A DNA stretch of 64,000 bases from Monosiga brevicollis MX1 (GCF_000002865.3 NW_001865077.1:79820-143819); one strand, 5' to 3'; positions 1 to 13,400 are shown, numbered from the stretch's first letter. Notes: a model not told the origin generated them from the sequence alone. Program-made: numbers and translations.

Positions 1-147
1 TCTCTCTCTCTTCTCTCTCTTCTCTCTCTCTTCTCTCTCTTCTCTCTCTTCAAAACGTTCTCACACACACACACACTCTCACTCTCACTCTCTCACTCGC
101 TCACTCTCTCGCTCTCTCCCACACACACACACACACACACACACACG
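1..147. repeat. CT- and AC-rich simple repeats
   Basis: Interrupted (TC)n with TTC breaks, then (AC)n stretches, directly before the first gene's start codon. No coding signal. Confidence 0.9.
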
Positions 148-157
148 TTGGGGCGTC

Positions 158-568
158 ATGTCGTCGCAAAGTCGAGATGGCAGTGGGGGAGGTCGGGGAC
201 GTCGTCGGGGGCAGCAGGAGGATGAATGGGAGGAGCATGGCGCTGCTGGGGTAGAGGAGGATGGTGATGGTGGTGGTGGTGGTGGTGGTGGTGGTGGTGG
301 TGGTGGAAGTCACAAGCGGCCGCCGAGAGAGCCGCGACCTCGGTCTCACATGAGCGGGACGCCGTTACATGCTGCCGCCTCCTCGGGTAACCTTGGCACC
401 CTCGTAGTACGTGCTGTTGGACCGTATGCCCTGGCACCTCTCCCTCTCCCTCTTCCTCGCGTTGCCCAGCTGATTGGCAGGCCCCATGATCTTTGTATTG
501 AACCCTCTCCCTCACTCACTCGTGCCCCGCGCGTTTGGCTCGGTCGGGTGGGTCCCGTCCGCGCGCGC

Positions 569-606
<38 letters not shown>

Positions 607-3297
607 CTCATCGCTGAGCGCATGACCGATGTGGACATTCACGCCTCGGACGATGGCGAGACGCCCCTGCATCGATGCTGCCGCACCGTCAGTCTTCTGA
701 TCCCACCTTGGTCATCGCAGCAACGCGCGGGGCCCTTGGCCCGCCTCACTCACATCCATATCCCCGTGCCACGCACCCCCCTTCCTTCCCCACCCCCTTC
801 CTATTAGGGCTCTATCCCCTGCGTCTCGTGTTTGATTGATATGGGCGCCAACATCAACGGGACTTGCTTTGCCGGCCACACCCCGCTGCACGTGGCCTTT
901 GAGGCTTCACACCACGAACTCGCCCAGTGGATCCTCGATCACGGGGGTCACCCATGCAACCGCACCTGCACCCGCTGCAAACTCAACCTCAAACTCCTCG
1001 AGCGCCGCCGACAGCGCTCCCTCCCCGCCCAGCCCCCACCGACCCAACCCGCGCCCTCCCCGACCAACACGCCCGCCACCACCACGAGCAACAAGCGCAA
1101 GAAGAAAAAGAAAAAAGCCACCAAATCCCGCACCCGCACCCCCGACGACGCAGATGCACACGCAAACGCAAACACAAACACAAACGTTGCCGCTCCTCCA
1201 CCCCCCGTCCATCTCAATGGCACAAACGAGATGTGGGGCACAATCACACCCCCACAGTCACCACCCCTTACCACCACCGCCAGCTCACCCTCGGCCCTAA
1301 GCTCCCAGCCCAGCTCCAGCTGTGACCAGTTCGACCCCGACCCCGACTATGGTCATAACCATGGCCACAACCAAGAAGAAAACCACAACCACGACCATGA
1401 CCACAATCACGACCAACAAGAACCAGATTCGCTGGATTTCAACACCTTCCTGGACCTCGACTCTGAAATCCAAAAGCTCAAGCAGGAACTTGGCGGTCGC
1501 TCCTTCACCGATGCCATGCACCAGGACGCCGCGGCCAAGCGCGAAGAAGCCATGGCTTTGACTCGGCGTCGCCTTCGCAACGATCAGCGCCGAAACGAAC
1601 GCGCACAGGTCAATGAAGCCGCCGCCGCCCAAGCCGCCCAAGCCGCTGATCAGCAGGCCCGCCAGCGCCCCGCCGTTCCCACCGTTTCTCGCGCCGTTCA
1701 GGTCTCGGAATACGACCTTGCTGACCTCCCCCTCGACGCCTATCGTGCCTCCACCGACCTGGGTGAAGAAGTCCCGCCCGAAGAAAACTCCCGCTGGCGC
1801 GTCCGGGCCGGTTCCCGCTTCTACTGGCAGGTCCAAGGCCGCCCAGCCACCAAGCGTTTCTTCTTCCAAGTCAACCTGGCCCAAGGTCCTCAATTCGATG
1901 TCCGCGTCCCTCGCATCCGCAACCCTCACAAGCGCTCCGCTTTTGAACTCAAGTTTATCGATATCAATCGCATCCTCCCTCGTGCCGTACGTCGGCATTG
2001 CGGCACGACCCCAAACCCCTGACCCCTTCACACCCTCCCCCAGCTCACCAGCGTACCTTGTCCTACCCCACCTCACAAACTGCAGGTGATAATTCAAATT
2101 ATTCTTGAATCCATTCCGCTAACTTATGTACGAATTCTCCGTGCTGCCGATCCCTCCTTGCTCGACGACTTGGTCACCGCTCGCCCGTGGCTGTTGTGTG
2201 CAATTGGCGTGTTGCTTGGGGCTCTCCAGCGTCACGTCGCCCAAGGCACCCTCACCGCGTGCGCCTTGCTCCACAGGACTATCTCCTGGCTATTGCCTTT
2301 ACATGTGATTGGTGGCGGGGCGTTGTCTGCAACGCGCTCCGCGAGATCACGGGCGGTTTTATCGAAGACGCCAATGCCATCATTCAGCGCGCCCTTCAGG
2401 TGCGGCTCGGACCTTATCACCGCTTGGACCGCTGTAGCCCTCGCCTCTTCTGCACTCACCGACATTATTTCCCTTGCACCAGGAGCTCGAGCCCGCTGAA
2501 GTCGAACGTCTAAAAGTCACCCTCCTCGACCTCTCTTCCTGGCGTTGCCAGACCCGTCTTCGTCTCAAGAACATTATGCCCCTTCGAAACGTCTTTGTCG
2601 CTCGCAACGACACCCCCTTTGCCGGCAAATGGGAGCGCTGCAACCTCACCCTGTTTGATGCCGCCGTCCTTGCGACCATTCGCATGGGCTCGGGTAACCT
2701 CCAGCAGCCTCGCCCGCTCAACGGCCTGCGCGCACGCGTACGTCGCTCGCCCCTCCAAGTTTTGCCGTCTCTCTCGCTCTCGAATACAAGCAAGCTACCT
2801 CAGCTCACACCCCGCCCGCCGAACCATAGGCCCCGCCCATTTTGTCCAAGCTGCACGACCTTATGGATTTTCACATCTTTGGTCGCCAGCTTGCAAGCCT
2901 GCGTGAGTATGCGCTGGTCTTTGATCTATGCCAAAGAATGCTGGCCCGGCCCGAGGATGCTCAATTTTTCGAAGCCATCAACGCCGATGTGGCTTACGTA
3001 CTCGCCGAAATTGTTGGCCCATTTCTGGCCCACGAAATGCGGCAGATTGAGTCAGCAACGGACGCTGTGGATGAGGACTTTACCCGTGAACGCGAAGCCT
3101 GGGAGGCTGCGCTCACATTTGACATCCGTCCAGTCATGGCTCACCTGTGCCACGTCCTCAGCGCTGCCCAATATACCCGCCTACTCATGTTGAGCATGCA
3201 TAGCGGCTCCTATGCCGTCCGCCTTCGACATGCCCTGCAAGACGAAACTGAACGCCGCGCTCGCGAATGGCTAGCTAGCCAGGCCATTGATATGTAG
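158..3297 (+). CDS. Ankyrin-repeat protein with unrecognised C-terminal region (multi-exon)
   Basis: The ATG at 158 opens a Gly-rich N-terminus that includes a poly-Gly run encoded by (GGT)n. Ankyrin signatures follow in successive exons: GTPLHAAASSGNLGTLV (donor near 403), ETPLHRCC (about 605-690) and GHTPLHVAFEASHHELAQWI (about 808-1990, a long exon). That long exon continues into a low-complexity Pro/Thr/His/Asp linker and a charged helical stretch. Its likely donor is GTACGT near 1989. Further probable exons are about 2086-2200, 2280-2400 (DYLLAIAFTCDWW), 2483-2697 (LEPAEVERLKVTLLDLSSW) and 2851-3297, which ends in TAG. The last exon is a well-behaved helical segment with no low complexity, but I cannot name its family. 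A (GT)n run sits in the first intron. Ankyrin repeats suggest a protein-interaction scaffold. The exon chain after 1990 is less certain than the first three exons. Confidence 0.6.
565..604. repeat. (GT)n microsatellite in intron
   Basis: About 20 GT units ending in TGTAG, which appears to serve as the 3' splice site of the ankyrin gene's second exon. Confidence 0.9.
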
Positions 3298-3741
3298 CGC
3301 AGCGCACATTCTTGAACGGAAACTTTGTCTTTTTTTTTTCGCTCCTTTTATCAAGCTGGCGAATAATGACTGCTTTTATTTCTTTTCTTGGTCGAGTTAA
3401 TTGCACTCGGATACCCATTCGATTGCTCAAAACTCTCGTGTTCACAATTTTTATCATCGGAGGTTTTTTTTTTTCTTGAATAGATCAAGCCTGGAGCTTC
3501 AACACAGGAAACAGTTTGCCCCCTGCTCCCCTCCCTGAAAAAAGAGTGAGCGTGAGAGTGAGGGAAGGACCACGCACAAGACGCGTGTGTCACGTTGGAA
3601 CGACAAGAATAATTAACAAATAAAGAAAGAAAAAAGAAGATCAATCAGTTAGTCCTGTCAAACATTTTAGAAAAAGAAAAGGGCGCGTTCGCTTTTGGCG
3701 TGGCGACATCAGATGATGAGCACACAACGACCAGGAGCGTT
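3298..3741. other. Convergent intergenic region
   Basis: AT-rich spacer between two converging genes. It holds short T and A runs and an AATAAA-like string near 3620, possibly a polyadenylation signal. No gene seen. Confidence 0.6.
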
Positions 3742-6700
3742 TTAGGAAATGGCTGGAAGGGTCACGGAGCCTTGTGAAGCCCACAGCTTGGTGGGACTTG
3801 CAGGTGGCTCGCTATTCCGACTGCTGCCCAGGGATTCATTGAGCGCACGCAGCTGCTCGCGTCGGAGGGTGGAAGCGGGCGGTGTCTCGGACGACGTCGA
3901 CAGCCAAGTGGACATGTTGCCGCGGTGTTTTTTGCGCATGGTGCGGTAGTTGCGCACCAGATCAGGAAGCGGCACCACGTTTTGATCCTGATCCAACCAG
4001 GAGTGAGAGGCGGCGGTGTAGGTTTTGGGAAACACTGGGCGGCGAATCAAGCGACGTCGTGCCGCCGTTTGCGCCTCGTGTTGACGTTGTGCATTGGACA
4101 TGGTTTTCCGACCCGACGCCTTGGGCTTGGTCAGTGATTGGGCTTTTGCCGTGGATGAGGGTGGCATACCGACCCGCGGCGTGGTGTCATTGCGCCCGCG
4201 CCGATGTGCTGCAGCAGATGATGTGGTCCCTGCTTTGCTTGGGGCCGGCTTGACAGCAAACCCGCGTCGCCACCGGCGCCATGCACGCTGAATGACCGTG
4301 GCCGCCTGTTGTGTGCCACCATACACAATGCAAGGCGAACGTGAGCACCAAGCTCATTCTTGCTGTCCAAAAGCAAGCGGGAAGACTCAAGGCCACGACG
4401 TGGTGGGGGCATGGCGGAGCATACCTCGATTTTGATGCGAACTTGGGCCACGCGCTGGCTTTCGTTTCGCGTCGTGTCTCGGTGGCGTTTGGCAGTGGCC
4501 AACAATAGGCCTCGCTGAAGACGCTCCTCCTCAGCCAGCCGCTCTTCCTCGGCCTCCCGAGCCCTGGAAAGGTGAGACAAGACGGACAGGGTTGAGGATG
4601 AGATGCTGCATCATACCCTAGAGAAGACGGATGCAGAAAAGACAGCTGACCGTTGCTCCTGGACGATGCGGTCGGCTTCAGCCTCGGCCTGAGCGCGCTT
4701 TTCAGCACGCGCACGCCGCTCAGCCGCCTTGCGGCGCTTGTTCTTGTAGGCTTTCCGCGCCGTGTAGCCCTATCATACGATAGTGAAACACAAAATAGAA
4801 TAAAAATAAAAAACAAAAAGTTCGTTCGAGCGGACAAACCCGCGAAGTGAGGGCCAGCAGGCATGAGACGGCCTGTAACTTACACGCCACGAGGCCTGGA
4901 TCGTTGTCACCGCGGCTTGACGACGAGCCTGCAGCAGCTGGTATGCCTTTCGAGCCAAAGCGCCACGCAAAAAAGCTTGGATGCGCTTGGCTGCCGCCGC
5001 CTGCACCTCCTGTTCTTGTTGCTTCCGAGCAGGCGTGGGCTTAGGAGGTGATGCCGGAGTTGACGGTTCAACAGACGCAGCAGCTGGCTCAGGCACAGGC
5101 ACGGGCTCAGCCGTGGGCTCGGGAATGGCGTTGTCCTTGGAAGATGACCGGCGCCTGCTCTTGTCACGTTTGTTCTTGCGGCGTTTGCCCCAACCACGCT
5201 TGGGCGTGGATGGCGGCTCATCTTGCGCGCCGGCACTCTCGGGTTCGGGCTCGGGTTTAAATGCGGGTGCCGGATTAGCACTCGAAGTAGGGTCAGAAGC
5301 CATCGCAGGAGCGGCCTCGGCGTCTGAGGACGCCGCGGGCGCGTTGTTCGAAGAAGCCGGGGCTTGCTCAACGTTGTCAGTTGCCGTCGAGGCGGCATCG
5401 GGCAGGCTAGCAACCCCGCAGCCGCCATGCTGGGCGAGCAGATTGGCGGTTTCGGTATGGCCGTTGGCCATTGCATAGTCATATGGCGTGCTGTGAGAAT
5501 CTTGCGTTTCTTGCACATTCACTTGCGCACCGGCGGCCAGCAGCAATTCGGCGACAGGAGTAAAGCCACCCAGTGCTGCCCAATGCAGCGCGGAGACACC
5601 GTCTTGGTCCTGAGCATTGACTTGCGCACCACGTGCAATGAGCACGGGAACGGCTTCTGTCTGACCACGGTAGCTGGCGTAGATCAATGCCGTTTTGCCC
5701 GAGGAGTCGAGGGTGTCGAGGGGAAGGTGCTGAAGGGCCAGGTTCAAAAGATCCAGGCTGTCACGCATGGCGGCCCAATGTAACAAGTTACGACCCTCGG
5801 CATCCACGGCCAAAGCTGGGTCGCAGCCAGCGTCTAGCACAGCTTGCGCAGTAGCCAGCGAATCACCCTCAACGGCCGAGAGCAGCGGCGTCTGCGCATG
5901 GAATGCGTTCAATTGCGATGGGAACACAAAGCAAACAGGAGAATGAGTCAAACCTTTGCAATACAGTCTTAGTCTTTGTGCAAGACTGACAATAAAAGGA
6001 AACAGGGAGCAGGGGAGCAGGGGAGCAGGAGCAGGGGAGCAGGGGAGCAAGATAAAAGGTCACGGTTGGTACTGACCATGCCCGCGGCATCCTGAGCGGT
6101 AAAGGCTTTGGCGTTGTTGCCCAGCGCTGCAATGCAGGGGATGGCTTCAGCCAAGACAGCTAGATGCAAAGGAACGCGCCCCTAGCATTGCACAAGCACC
6201 GAACCAGTCGAATAGTGAGGCGCGAAAGGGTTGAAGCAAACTGCCTGGCTGCACAAATAAGGCCGACCAACATGGGCGACTTGGGCGACAAGCATCAAAG
6301 GATGTCAAGCGAAGAAGAAGAAAAAGGAATCCGGGTGCGCTTACATCTTCATCTGGGATCAGAGGATCAGCACCGGCTGCCAAGAGGGTTTGGAGCACGA
6401 TGGGCTGATTTTGCATGGCAGCCCAAGCCAGAGGTGAACGTTGTTGTGCATCAAGGGCGTTGATACCTCGACCATGTGCCAGCAGAAGTTCGACAAGAGT
6501 GGCGCCATGGTCGTGTTGGCACGCGTAGTGCAAGGCCAGGCAGCCATGCATGTCAGCCAGCGTTTCGTTGGCACCGATTTGCATGAGATAACCCGTGAGA
6601 TCCACATGGCCTGAGGCGGCGGCCCAATGCAAGGCTGACCGCCCGCTCTGATCAACCAGGTTAGGGTCGCAACCAAGTGTCAGGAGGAGCTCCGTCTTGG

Positions 6701-8080
6701 TGCCATCCCCTACAGTCAGTCACGGACCAGGACAAGTGTGCCACAATGAGGAAACGGCAAGTTGGGCAGTACGCGACGTGAGCATGAAGCCATCGGCGGC
6801 AACTGCCAAGCCCTTACCATCGGCCACGACGACGTGAAGGGGTGCACGGCCTTGCTCGTCGGCCATGACCATCAACTCGGGCTGGGCTTCTACCAAAAGC
6901 CTAATGGGCCCATGACAAGAATGAGTAAGGGGAGGAGCAGGAAGAGCTGATTCGAATAGAACGCGCCCAGAGTCAACGCAGGGGCAAGAAAACAAAGCAG
7001 CAAGAAGAAGCAGGTGAGACGCACTGAAGATTGGCGGAATCATCCGAGTCCAAGGCAAAGGCAATGGCTGATTTGGCGACCAGAGTTTCTTCGCCAGACT
7101 CGTCCACGACGGGGGCGGAAGTTTGGACGCGCGGGTCGGCCCCTTGCTTGAGCAGGGTACGAACAAGCTTGGTTCGGCCCTGGGCGATGCACCACATCTA
7201 TGTGGGGAAACAGGGATGAGGACCAAGGTTGCGACGCAACAGGGGTCGGGCGGAGGGTGGTCAAGATGAGACGGGGGCCCGATGGGCAGCCGGCTGCACG
7301 GACCAAGGGCGTCATGCCGGTGGCGTCCACGGCGTCGAGGTATCCGGCGGGGTGCGTGGCCAGGGCAGCTTCGCAGATGGCCTTGAGGGTTTTGGAGCTC
7401 TCGTTCGTCACGCAATAGTGGAGCGGGGTACGGCCTTCAGCATCCTGTTGATCAGCTCTGGCACCACGCTCAACGAGGATGCGTGCCACCTGTACAAGGA
7501 AAGGAAATGGGAGAGAGGGAGGGAGAGATGTGAAGGAGAAGGGATGATGAAGGCCGAGTGAGCCTCATGCGTCTATAAAACGACGAGCACAAAGCGTTGG
7601 GACAACGTTGGGGCAGGCGTTTCGACCTTGGCCTGCTCAGCATTGACGGCGTAGTGCAAGGCGGTAAGGCCGTTCATGTCGGCGACTGTCAGGTCTGCAG
7701 CGTTGTCACATAAAAAGACCACCATCTCCTAGGAAAAAAATGAATCGAGGGGGGGAGCCGCTCTGTGTGAGTGCGAACCATGCTCAACCTTTAAAAGAAA
7801 ACTGGGAAGCAGGCAAGGGTGAGACCAAAGCGTCTGTGCAAGCATGTATCTTACACGCGCGCCAGCCGCGGCAGCAAACATGATAGGGGTTCGCTGCTCC
7901 TCATCCACATCATTGACGGTGTATCCCAGCTCCAAGGCCTGATGCCACCAAATTGAGATGAGAGCGCGCAGGTCACGAGGCAAGATGCCATCAGCATCAG
8001 GGCCGGCTTTGGATACCTGAGCCACGTAATTGAGGTCATTGGCCTGGGCGCCAGCATGCATGGGCTGCATCGAGACCTGG
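3742..8080 (-). CDS. Inversin-like ankyrin/IQ protein (multi-exon, 5' end in gap)
   Basis: Reading down the minus strand, successive exons carry ankyrin repeats: RTPIMFAAAAG (about 7860-8080), GLTALHYAVNAEQ (7620-7731), GRTPLHYCVTNES (7220-7490), GRAPLHVVVADGK, GRSALHWAAASGHVDLTGYL (6340-6712) and GVSALHWAALGGFTPVAELL (4890-5910). The order of the last repeats, ending in TPYDYAMANGHTETANLLAQ, followed by an IQ segment (AAKRIQAFLRGALARKAYQL), a basic/Glu-rich helix and a second, distal IQ (AATVIQRAWRRWRRGF, 4280-4326), matches the layout of inversin (INVS/NPHP2). Inversin acts at the ciliary inversin compartment and binds calmodulin through IQ motifs. The last exon runs 4326-3742. A low-complexity Ala/Pro linker separates the ankyrins from the first IQ. 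The N-terminus is lost in the N gap at 8081-8535, so the start is unknown. A generic ankyrin/IQ protein is the alternative. Confidence 0.65.
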
Positions 8081-8535
8081 NNNNNNNNNNNNNNNNNNNN
8101 NNNNNNNNNNNNNNNNNNNNNNNNNNNNNNNNNNNNNNNNNNNNNNNNNNNNNNNNNNNNNNNNNNNNNNNNNNNNNNNNNNNNNNNNNNNNNNNNNNNN
8201 NNNNNNNNNNNNNNNNNNNNNNNNNNNNNNNNNNNNNNNNNNNNNNNNNNNNNNNNNNNNNNNNNNNNNNNNNNNNNNNNNNNNNNNNNNNNNNNNNNNN
8301 NNNNNNNNNNNNNNNNNNNNNNNNNNNNNNNNNNNNNNNNNNNNNNNNNNNNNNNNNNNNNNNNNNNNNNNNNNNNNNNNNNNNNNNNNNNNNNNNNNNN
8401 NNNNNNNNNNNNNNNNNNNNNNNNNNNNNNNNNNNNNNNNNNNNNNNNNNNNNNNNNNNNNNNNNNNNNNNNNNNNNNNNNNNNNNNNNNNNNNNNNNNN
8501 NNNNNNNNNNNNNNNNNNNNNNNNNNNNNNNNNNN
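8081..8535. other. Assembly gap (455 Ns)
   Basis: Run of N. It interrupts the 5' part of the inversin-like gene, so any frame drawn across it is meaningless. Confidence 1.
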
Positions 8536-9135
8536 ATCCTGGCAAACAAGAAGAGCCGAGCCGAGCCAATAGATCCAGAAGAGACTGTCGGCGTCGGCAG
8601 CGAGTGTTGCCCGTGTCAACGCCACACGAGCGCCACACACCAGCACCTTCACTGGCAACAGCAGCTCCAGCAGCTCCAGCACCACCAGCAGCACCAGCAG
8701 CACCACCACCAGCTCCAGCAGCTCCAGCACCAGCAGCTGGCGAGAAAATGAAGAAAAAAAATTCGGATTTCGACCCAAAAAGTTATCTGTAACAATGCCA
8801 ATTTCTTCGTAAGTAACTACGCATATTAACACCATAAACTGAGTATTTTGCTACATAAACTTATGACAAATCACACTAGTCTTACCTATCAATTCATTAT
8901 GTTTCTTCATGAACCGATGTATTAGCTTCGTTTTCTTCAAATACTCACTGCAGAAAGTCTTTTCAAGCCGTCATTAACCTCGACGGCCCAAAGATTTCTT
9001 TGGAAACCACAGCCCTGCCCCTTGAAAACGTCTGACATTTGTGGTTGACCAAACACACACACCTCTTTGCGCAAAACCTGAATCATTTCTCGCACCATTT
9101 TCACCCCGGCCACTGATTCAGTTTTTCGCAAGCTT
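8536..9135. other. Spacer with CAG/CAC repeat; possible 5' end of the inversin-like gene
   Basis: Positions 8640-8740 are an imperfect CAG/CAC/CTC repeat. Positions 8790-8940 are AT-rich and look non-coding. I cannot place a first exon here with confidence. Confidence 0.5.
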
Positions 9136-9148
9136 TTAGTCCGGCGAG

Positions 9149-9598
9149 ATGCAGGTCACCCGCGTGTTGATGATGGCAGCCCGTTCCGTGCCGGGGCGCC
9201 AGTGGTCTGGGTACGTGGCGAGCGCGCCGTTGCCGCTGTTGCCGTCGTCCTTGTGTTGTTGTTCGTGTTGTGGAGATGGCGCTGTGGGAGGGGCTCGACC
9301 CAGGTGGTCGGGGGCGAGCCTTTGGACAAGAGGGAAAGAAAAACGGCTGGTTGTCGTGGCCTTGTTGGTCGGCACCCGAGCTGAGCTCACCACATGGAAT
9401 CCGGATAGTAAAACCCGCAAGGTGTTCAAGTATGGCAAGACGCGCCGCAATAATACCTTGAAGCAGTTCAAGCAGATTGCTGAGAATCAGTCCAACATTC
9501 TCAACCCCTTTCTCTCTGCCGTGCGTTCCACGACGAGCCCATGGATCCTTGTCCCGAACCCCCGCTTCACATCGCTCCCGCTCACTCGATGGCCTTGA
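9149..9598 (+). CDS. Hypothetical small basic protein
   Basis: An open frame of 149 codons from ATG 9149 to a stop at 9596-9598. The first 20 residues are Arg-containing and lack acidic residues, as in a mitochondrial presequence. The middle is Cys/Gly-rich and may instead be an intron, since a strong GTACGT donor lies at 9212. The second half (WNPDSKTRKVFKYGKTRRNN onward) is basic and looks coding. I recognise no family. The gene would converge on the TMF1-like gene, whose stop is at 9735. The minus-strand frame over the same bases is less convincing. Confidence 0.35.
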   Translation: MQVTRVLMMAARSVPGRQWSGYVASAPLPLLPSSLCCCSCCGDGAVGGARPRWSGASLWTRGKEKRLVVVALLVGTRAELTTWNPDSKTRKVFKYGKTRRNNTLKQFKQIAENQSNILNPFLSAVRSTTSPWILVPNPRFTSLPLTRWP

Positions 9599-9734
9599 TT
9601 GTCGCTTTTGTTTCCCGCCTGCTTGTCATTAGAGTGCCGAACACCAGCATGTGCAGCGGGCCTGGGAAAAGTAAACTCTGTATCGCCCGCATGCTAACAA
9701 TGGTTGGTGGACACAAACTGCAAAACTCAAGGGA

Positions 9735-10445
9735 TCAATTTTTGCCCTTGAGATCCTCAATCTGCACGAGGAACATCTGCATCTGACGCTTCAGCTCCCC
9801 CTTGACATCCTCCAGATCCATCTTCAGCTCCTCCGCCTCCTCTGCCTTCTCGCCGTACATTTGTAGCATGAGTTGATACCTGCCGTGCACCGCCACAACA
9901 CGCGTTTTTCCAGTTGTGAGCTTCCTGCGCGCGCGAACATGTGTCGCATCATGCCGTCTCGCTCCCTTGCACCCTTCCTGGTCCAGGCCAGAGACCCATC
10001 GCGCTGCGCGCAATGACCTGGCATCTCACGCCCTGAACAGAACAAGAAGAAACAATCGATACAAAATATTTGCACATATTCATTTTTCCCAGACTCAAGC
10101 TCGCACATCACTCACCGGTTGGACAAATCGTCATATGAAGCCTTGACATCGTCCAACTGCGCTGCAGCGGCTTGAAGGTCCTCGTTCCGTTGCACCTGAA
10201 AGGTTCACCGCCGAACATGAAAATGGAAAAATGGTTTGAACCGCCAGAAGATGGCAAGGTAAAGCAAAGCAGGTGGTGCAGACGACTCCGACCCACGCAC
10301 CAATTGCATGACCTCCTCGGAGAGTTGGTCACGTGCCCGGTTCAACGCCGACCTGCCATACAGCCACCAGCATCAGCACAGCCAATTTTTCGCGCGAATG
10401 AAAGAGAGACCCAACCTCGCGCCCTTCACTTCGGAAACCTCCGGG

Positions 10446-10485
<40 letters not shown>

Positions 10486-13400
10486 ACACTTGAGATCGAA
10501 GCGAGGCAAGCTCGCCCCCCGAGGAATCTTCCGGCCCCGTGCCAAATAATGGCGCTCCCCCCATGCCAGACCGAGAAAGAGAGGAGGCCACTTCATAACC
10601 TACTCCAACAAGCATGCGAAGCGCCACTATGGGTCCACACACACCAACATTTCGAAGCATACCCGTCATACACGCTTTGCCCCACGTACCAACACCAGTG
10701 CCGCCACCCGGAGACATTGGTGGTGCATCACCCCCGCCATAACTGCCAATGTCGACTGATGGGCGCTTCATAGGTGTCCGCTGTTGCATCTAGGGAAAAA
10801 ATCAAAGGTGGACGTCAGCTGATGGGTCCGGTCTCGTTTCAACAAGGCATCCACATTCTACCAGTACGCTAACCTCGCCCACTTCGGTGCGATGCCTTTG
10901 CTCCAGTGCGCTCAAGGCTTGTGTGTGTTCCTCTTGGAGGCGTTGACGCTCCGCTGTCAGCCGTCGCTCCGCATCCACCTGCATCTGCTGAATGCGGCAC
11001 ATCGCTTCATGCAGATCTCCCTGGAGGCGCTTGTTGACTCCCTGCAGTCGAGTGCACTCTGATTGTGCCTCCTCCCACCTGATGCAAGGCCACAGAAGCA
11101 GTTTAGGTCAACCATGGATACAGCACCGCCCGCCCTGCCTCCATCCTGGCAAAAAGATGAAAATATAACGCTTACGTTTGCTTCATCGACTCGTGCTCAC
11201 TCCGAAGCAAAGTCAGTTCCTTGCGAAGGCTTGCAGACTTTTCCTGCACATTCGGCGGCAGCCTGTGAGCCCCGATTCAAGACAGTACGAACCGACCATC
11301 AAACACAAGCGCGCACCTGTGCCGCCGTCAATTTGCTATTGACCAAGCCCAAGTCACTGCTGGCATCTCGCTCGCGCTCCTCAAGCACCGCCATGTGGCC
11401 TCGCAGCTGGTCAATCTGTTGCCGCAGCGTGCTTTCAACGGCCTCGGCCGCCGATTGCTGACGCGAAGCCCCCTCCTGTAAATCAGCAATCTGTCGCAGG
11501 AGCGGCTGCGTCGCCTGTTCCCCGCCCCAAGCAATAACACACCATCAAGCACAAGTCAAAGCCTGCAGCGTCACCATTCATCAATCATAGATCAAGGTCC
11601 AACAAAACGCACCGAGGTCACGCTCATGGAGAGCTCTTGCCCGCGCTCCTCCGTTTGTCTCAGTCGCTCGTGCATATCTGCTCACAAGCAGGGCACCGGC
11701 CCGATGCGGGGGATCAACAAAGTTGAACAGCAAACAACATATTTGCCCCAAACTGAGCTCAAAACACAAATCCGATGCAAACATTCACTCAGAGGACTCA
11801 TAAGGTGGGAGACTGACCCTCAATATCCTGACGCAAACGTGCTTCCTGACGGCTTGCGTTGGCCTCGGCCCGCGCCAATGCAGTGTGGAGATCATCAATT
11901 TGCGCTTGATACTCCGCAGTCAGCAAGGAAACTTCGTTGGACTTTTGTTCAAGCTGCCCCTGCAGGTCGGCCTGCGCAACGGCTTGCGCGTCTGCGCGCG
12001 CATCCTGCAGTTGAAGGCTCAAGGCTTCCTTCTCCTGACGAAGACTCTCTTGCTCCCGGAACGCTAAAGCCGACCACACAAACGCCAGTGGCATACGACA
12101 TGAGCCATCGTCCAAAACCCAAAAAAAGAAAAAGAAAAAAAAAAGAAAAAGAAACGCTTCCAGCCAGGATCATACCTTTGTCCAACGAGCTCTCAAGCGT
12201 GCTGATCCGCTGTTGTTGCTCTGTAGTCTGCTGCTCCAGCGCATGCAGTTTCTTGCTTTGTGCGGCGTTCAAAGAAGATACCTCGGTCGTAGCCTAGAAA
12301 TGCCAACATGCGATCAGCGGCTCCGTGATCTGCGAGAGCACCAGCACCTGCCGGGTCGCTGAAGGGAGGGGAAGACAAAATGTTGCAGAATAGCTGTCCG
12401 CACCTTTTGATAATCCTTTTCTGCCCGTTTTTTCTCCTCGAGACGTTGGGTCAGCTAGCGCAAAGTCCAAAGAGCATGAGCCACGGAAATAGACCACATA
12501 CTCGGCATCTGCAGTTGGACCGTACCTCGCCGACTTTCTGTTCACTCGTTGCAAGCTTGTTGGACAAAGTAGACACAGACTCCTCCAATTCCTAGAATAA
12601 ACCCATGAGTCCCGAAAAGGAGTATTTGATGCCCTCGGCCATGCAGCTTTTACAATTACCTTATTTTTCTTTTGCAGCTTAATGTTGATGTTGGACGATT
12701 TGTGGCGCTGGTCCTCAATGCGCTTTGCCTCCGCCCGAAGTGCCTCAAGCATGGCATCCTTTTCCTCGATGGTATCCTGCATGGCCTTTTGCGCCTTGGT
12801 CGCAGCTGAAGTCGACGTTTGCGTGATCTATGACAATTTGGTTGTGCCGAGACCTACAAGATGAGCTCAACTGGGATGCGCTTTTGAGCCGAGATATGGA
12901 TGCTGAAGAAGATACGCACATGCTCATACTGGGCCCGAAGGGTGTCACGCTCGCGCACGACATCGCGGAGCTTGTTTTCCAAAGTGGACAGTCGCGAGGT
13001 GAACTCCTGGGTTAGTGCCTCCAACTAGAGATCAAATCCATGAACAAGTGAGGCCGATGGGGAGTCCAGGTATTACATCAATCTACCAAGTTTTCAAACC
13101 TCAGATTGATGGTCCTGCTCCAATTGGTCCTCCAGTTGATCATTCTAGACAAAATATAAGAGAGAAAGGGGGGGGGGGGGGGGGGGACAGGTTCTTAGGT
13201 TAGTCACAAGGCGCGAGGAAAAGTGGGGCGAGATAAAAGGGCAAGATTGGTCCAAGCATGCATACCTGGCTCTGCAGCACGGCCACTTTCTCGCGCAAAT
13301 CCTCGCACTCTTGGGTCAGAAGCAGCAATTTCTATCATAAAAGGGCGCGGTTGCAAGCACAGTGAGCCACTTTGCACGGCGTGGTATGCATGGCAAGGTA

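Noticed and set aside
7729-8835. Long frames crossing the N gap
   Set aside because: They are open only because Ns carry no stops. Nothing can be said about the sequence inside the gap.
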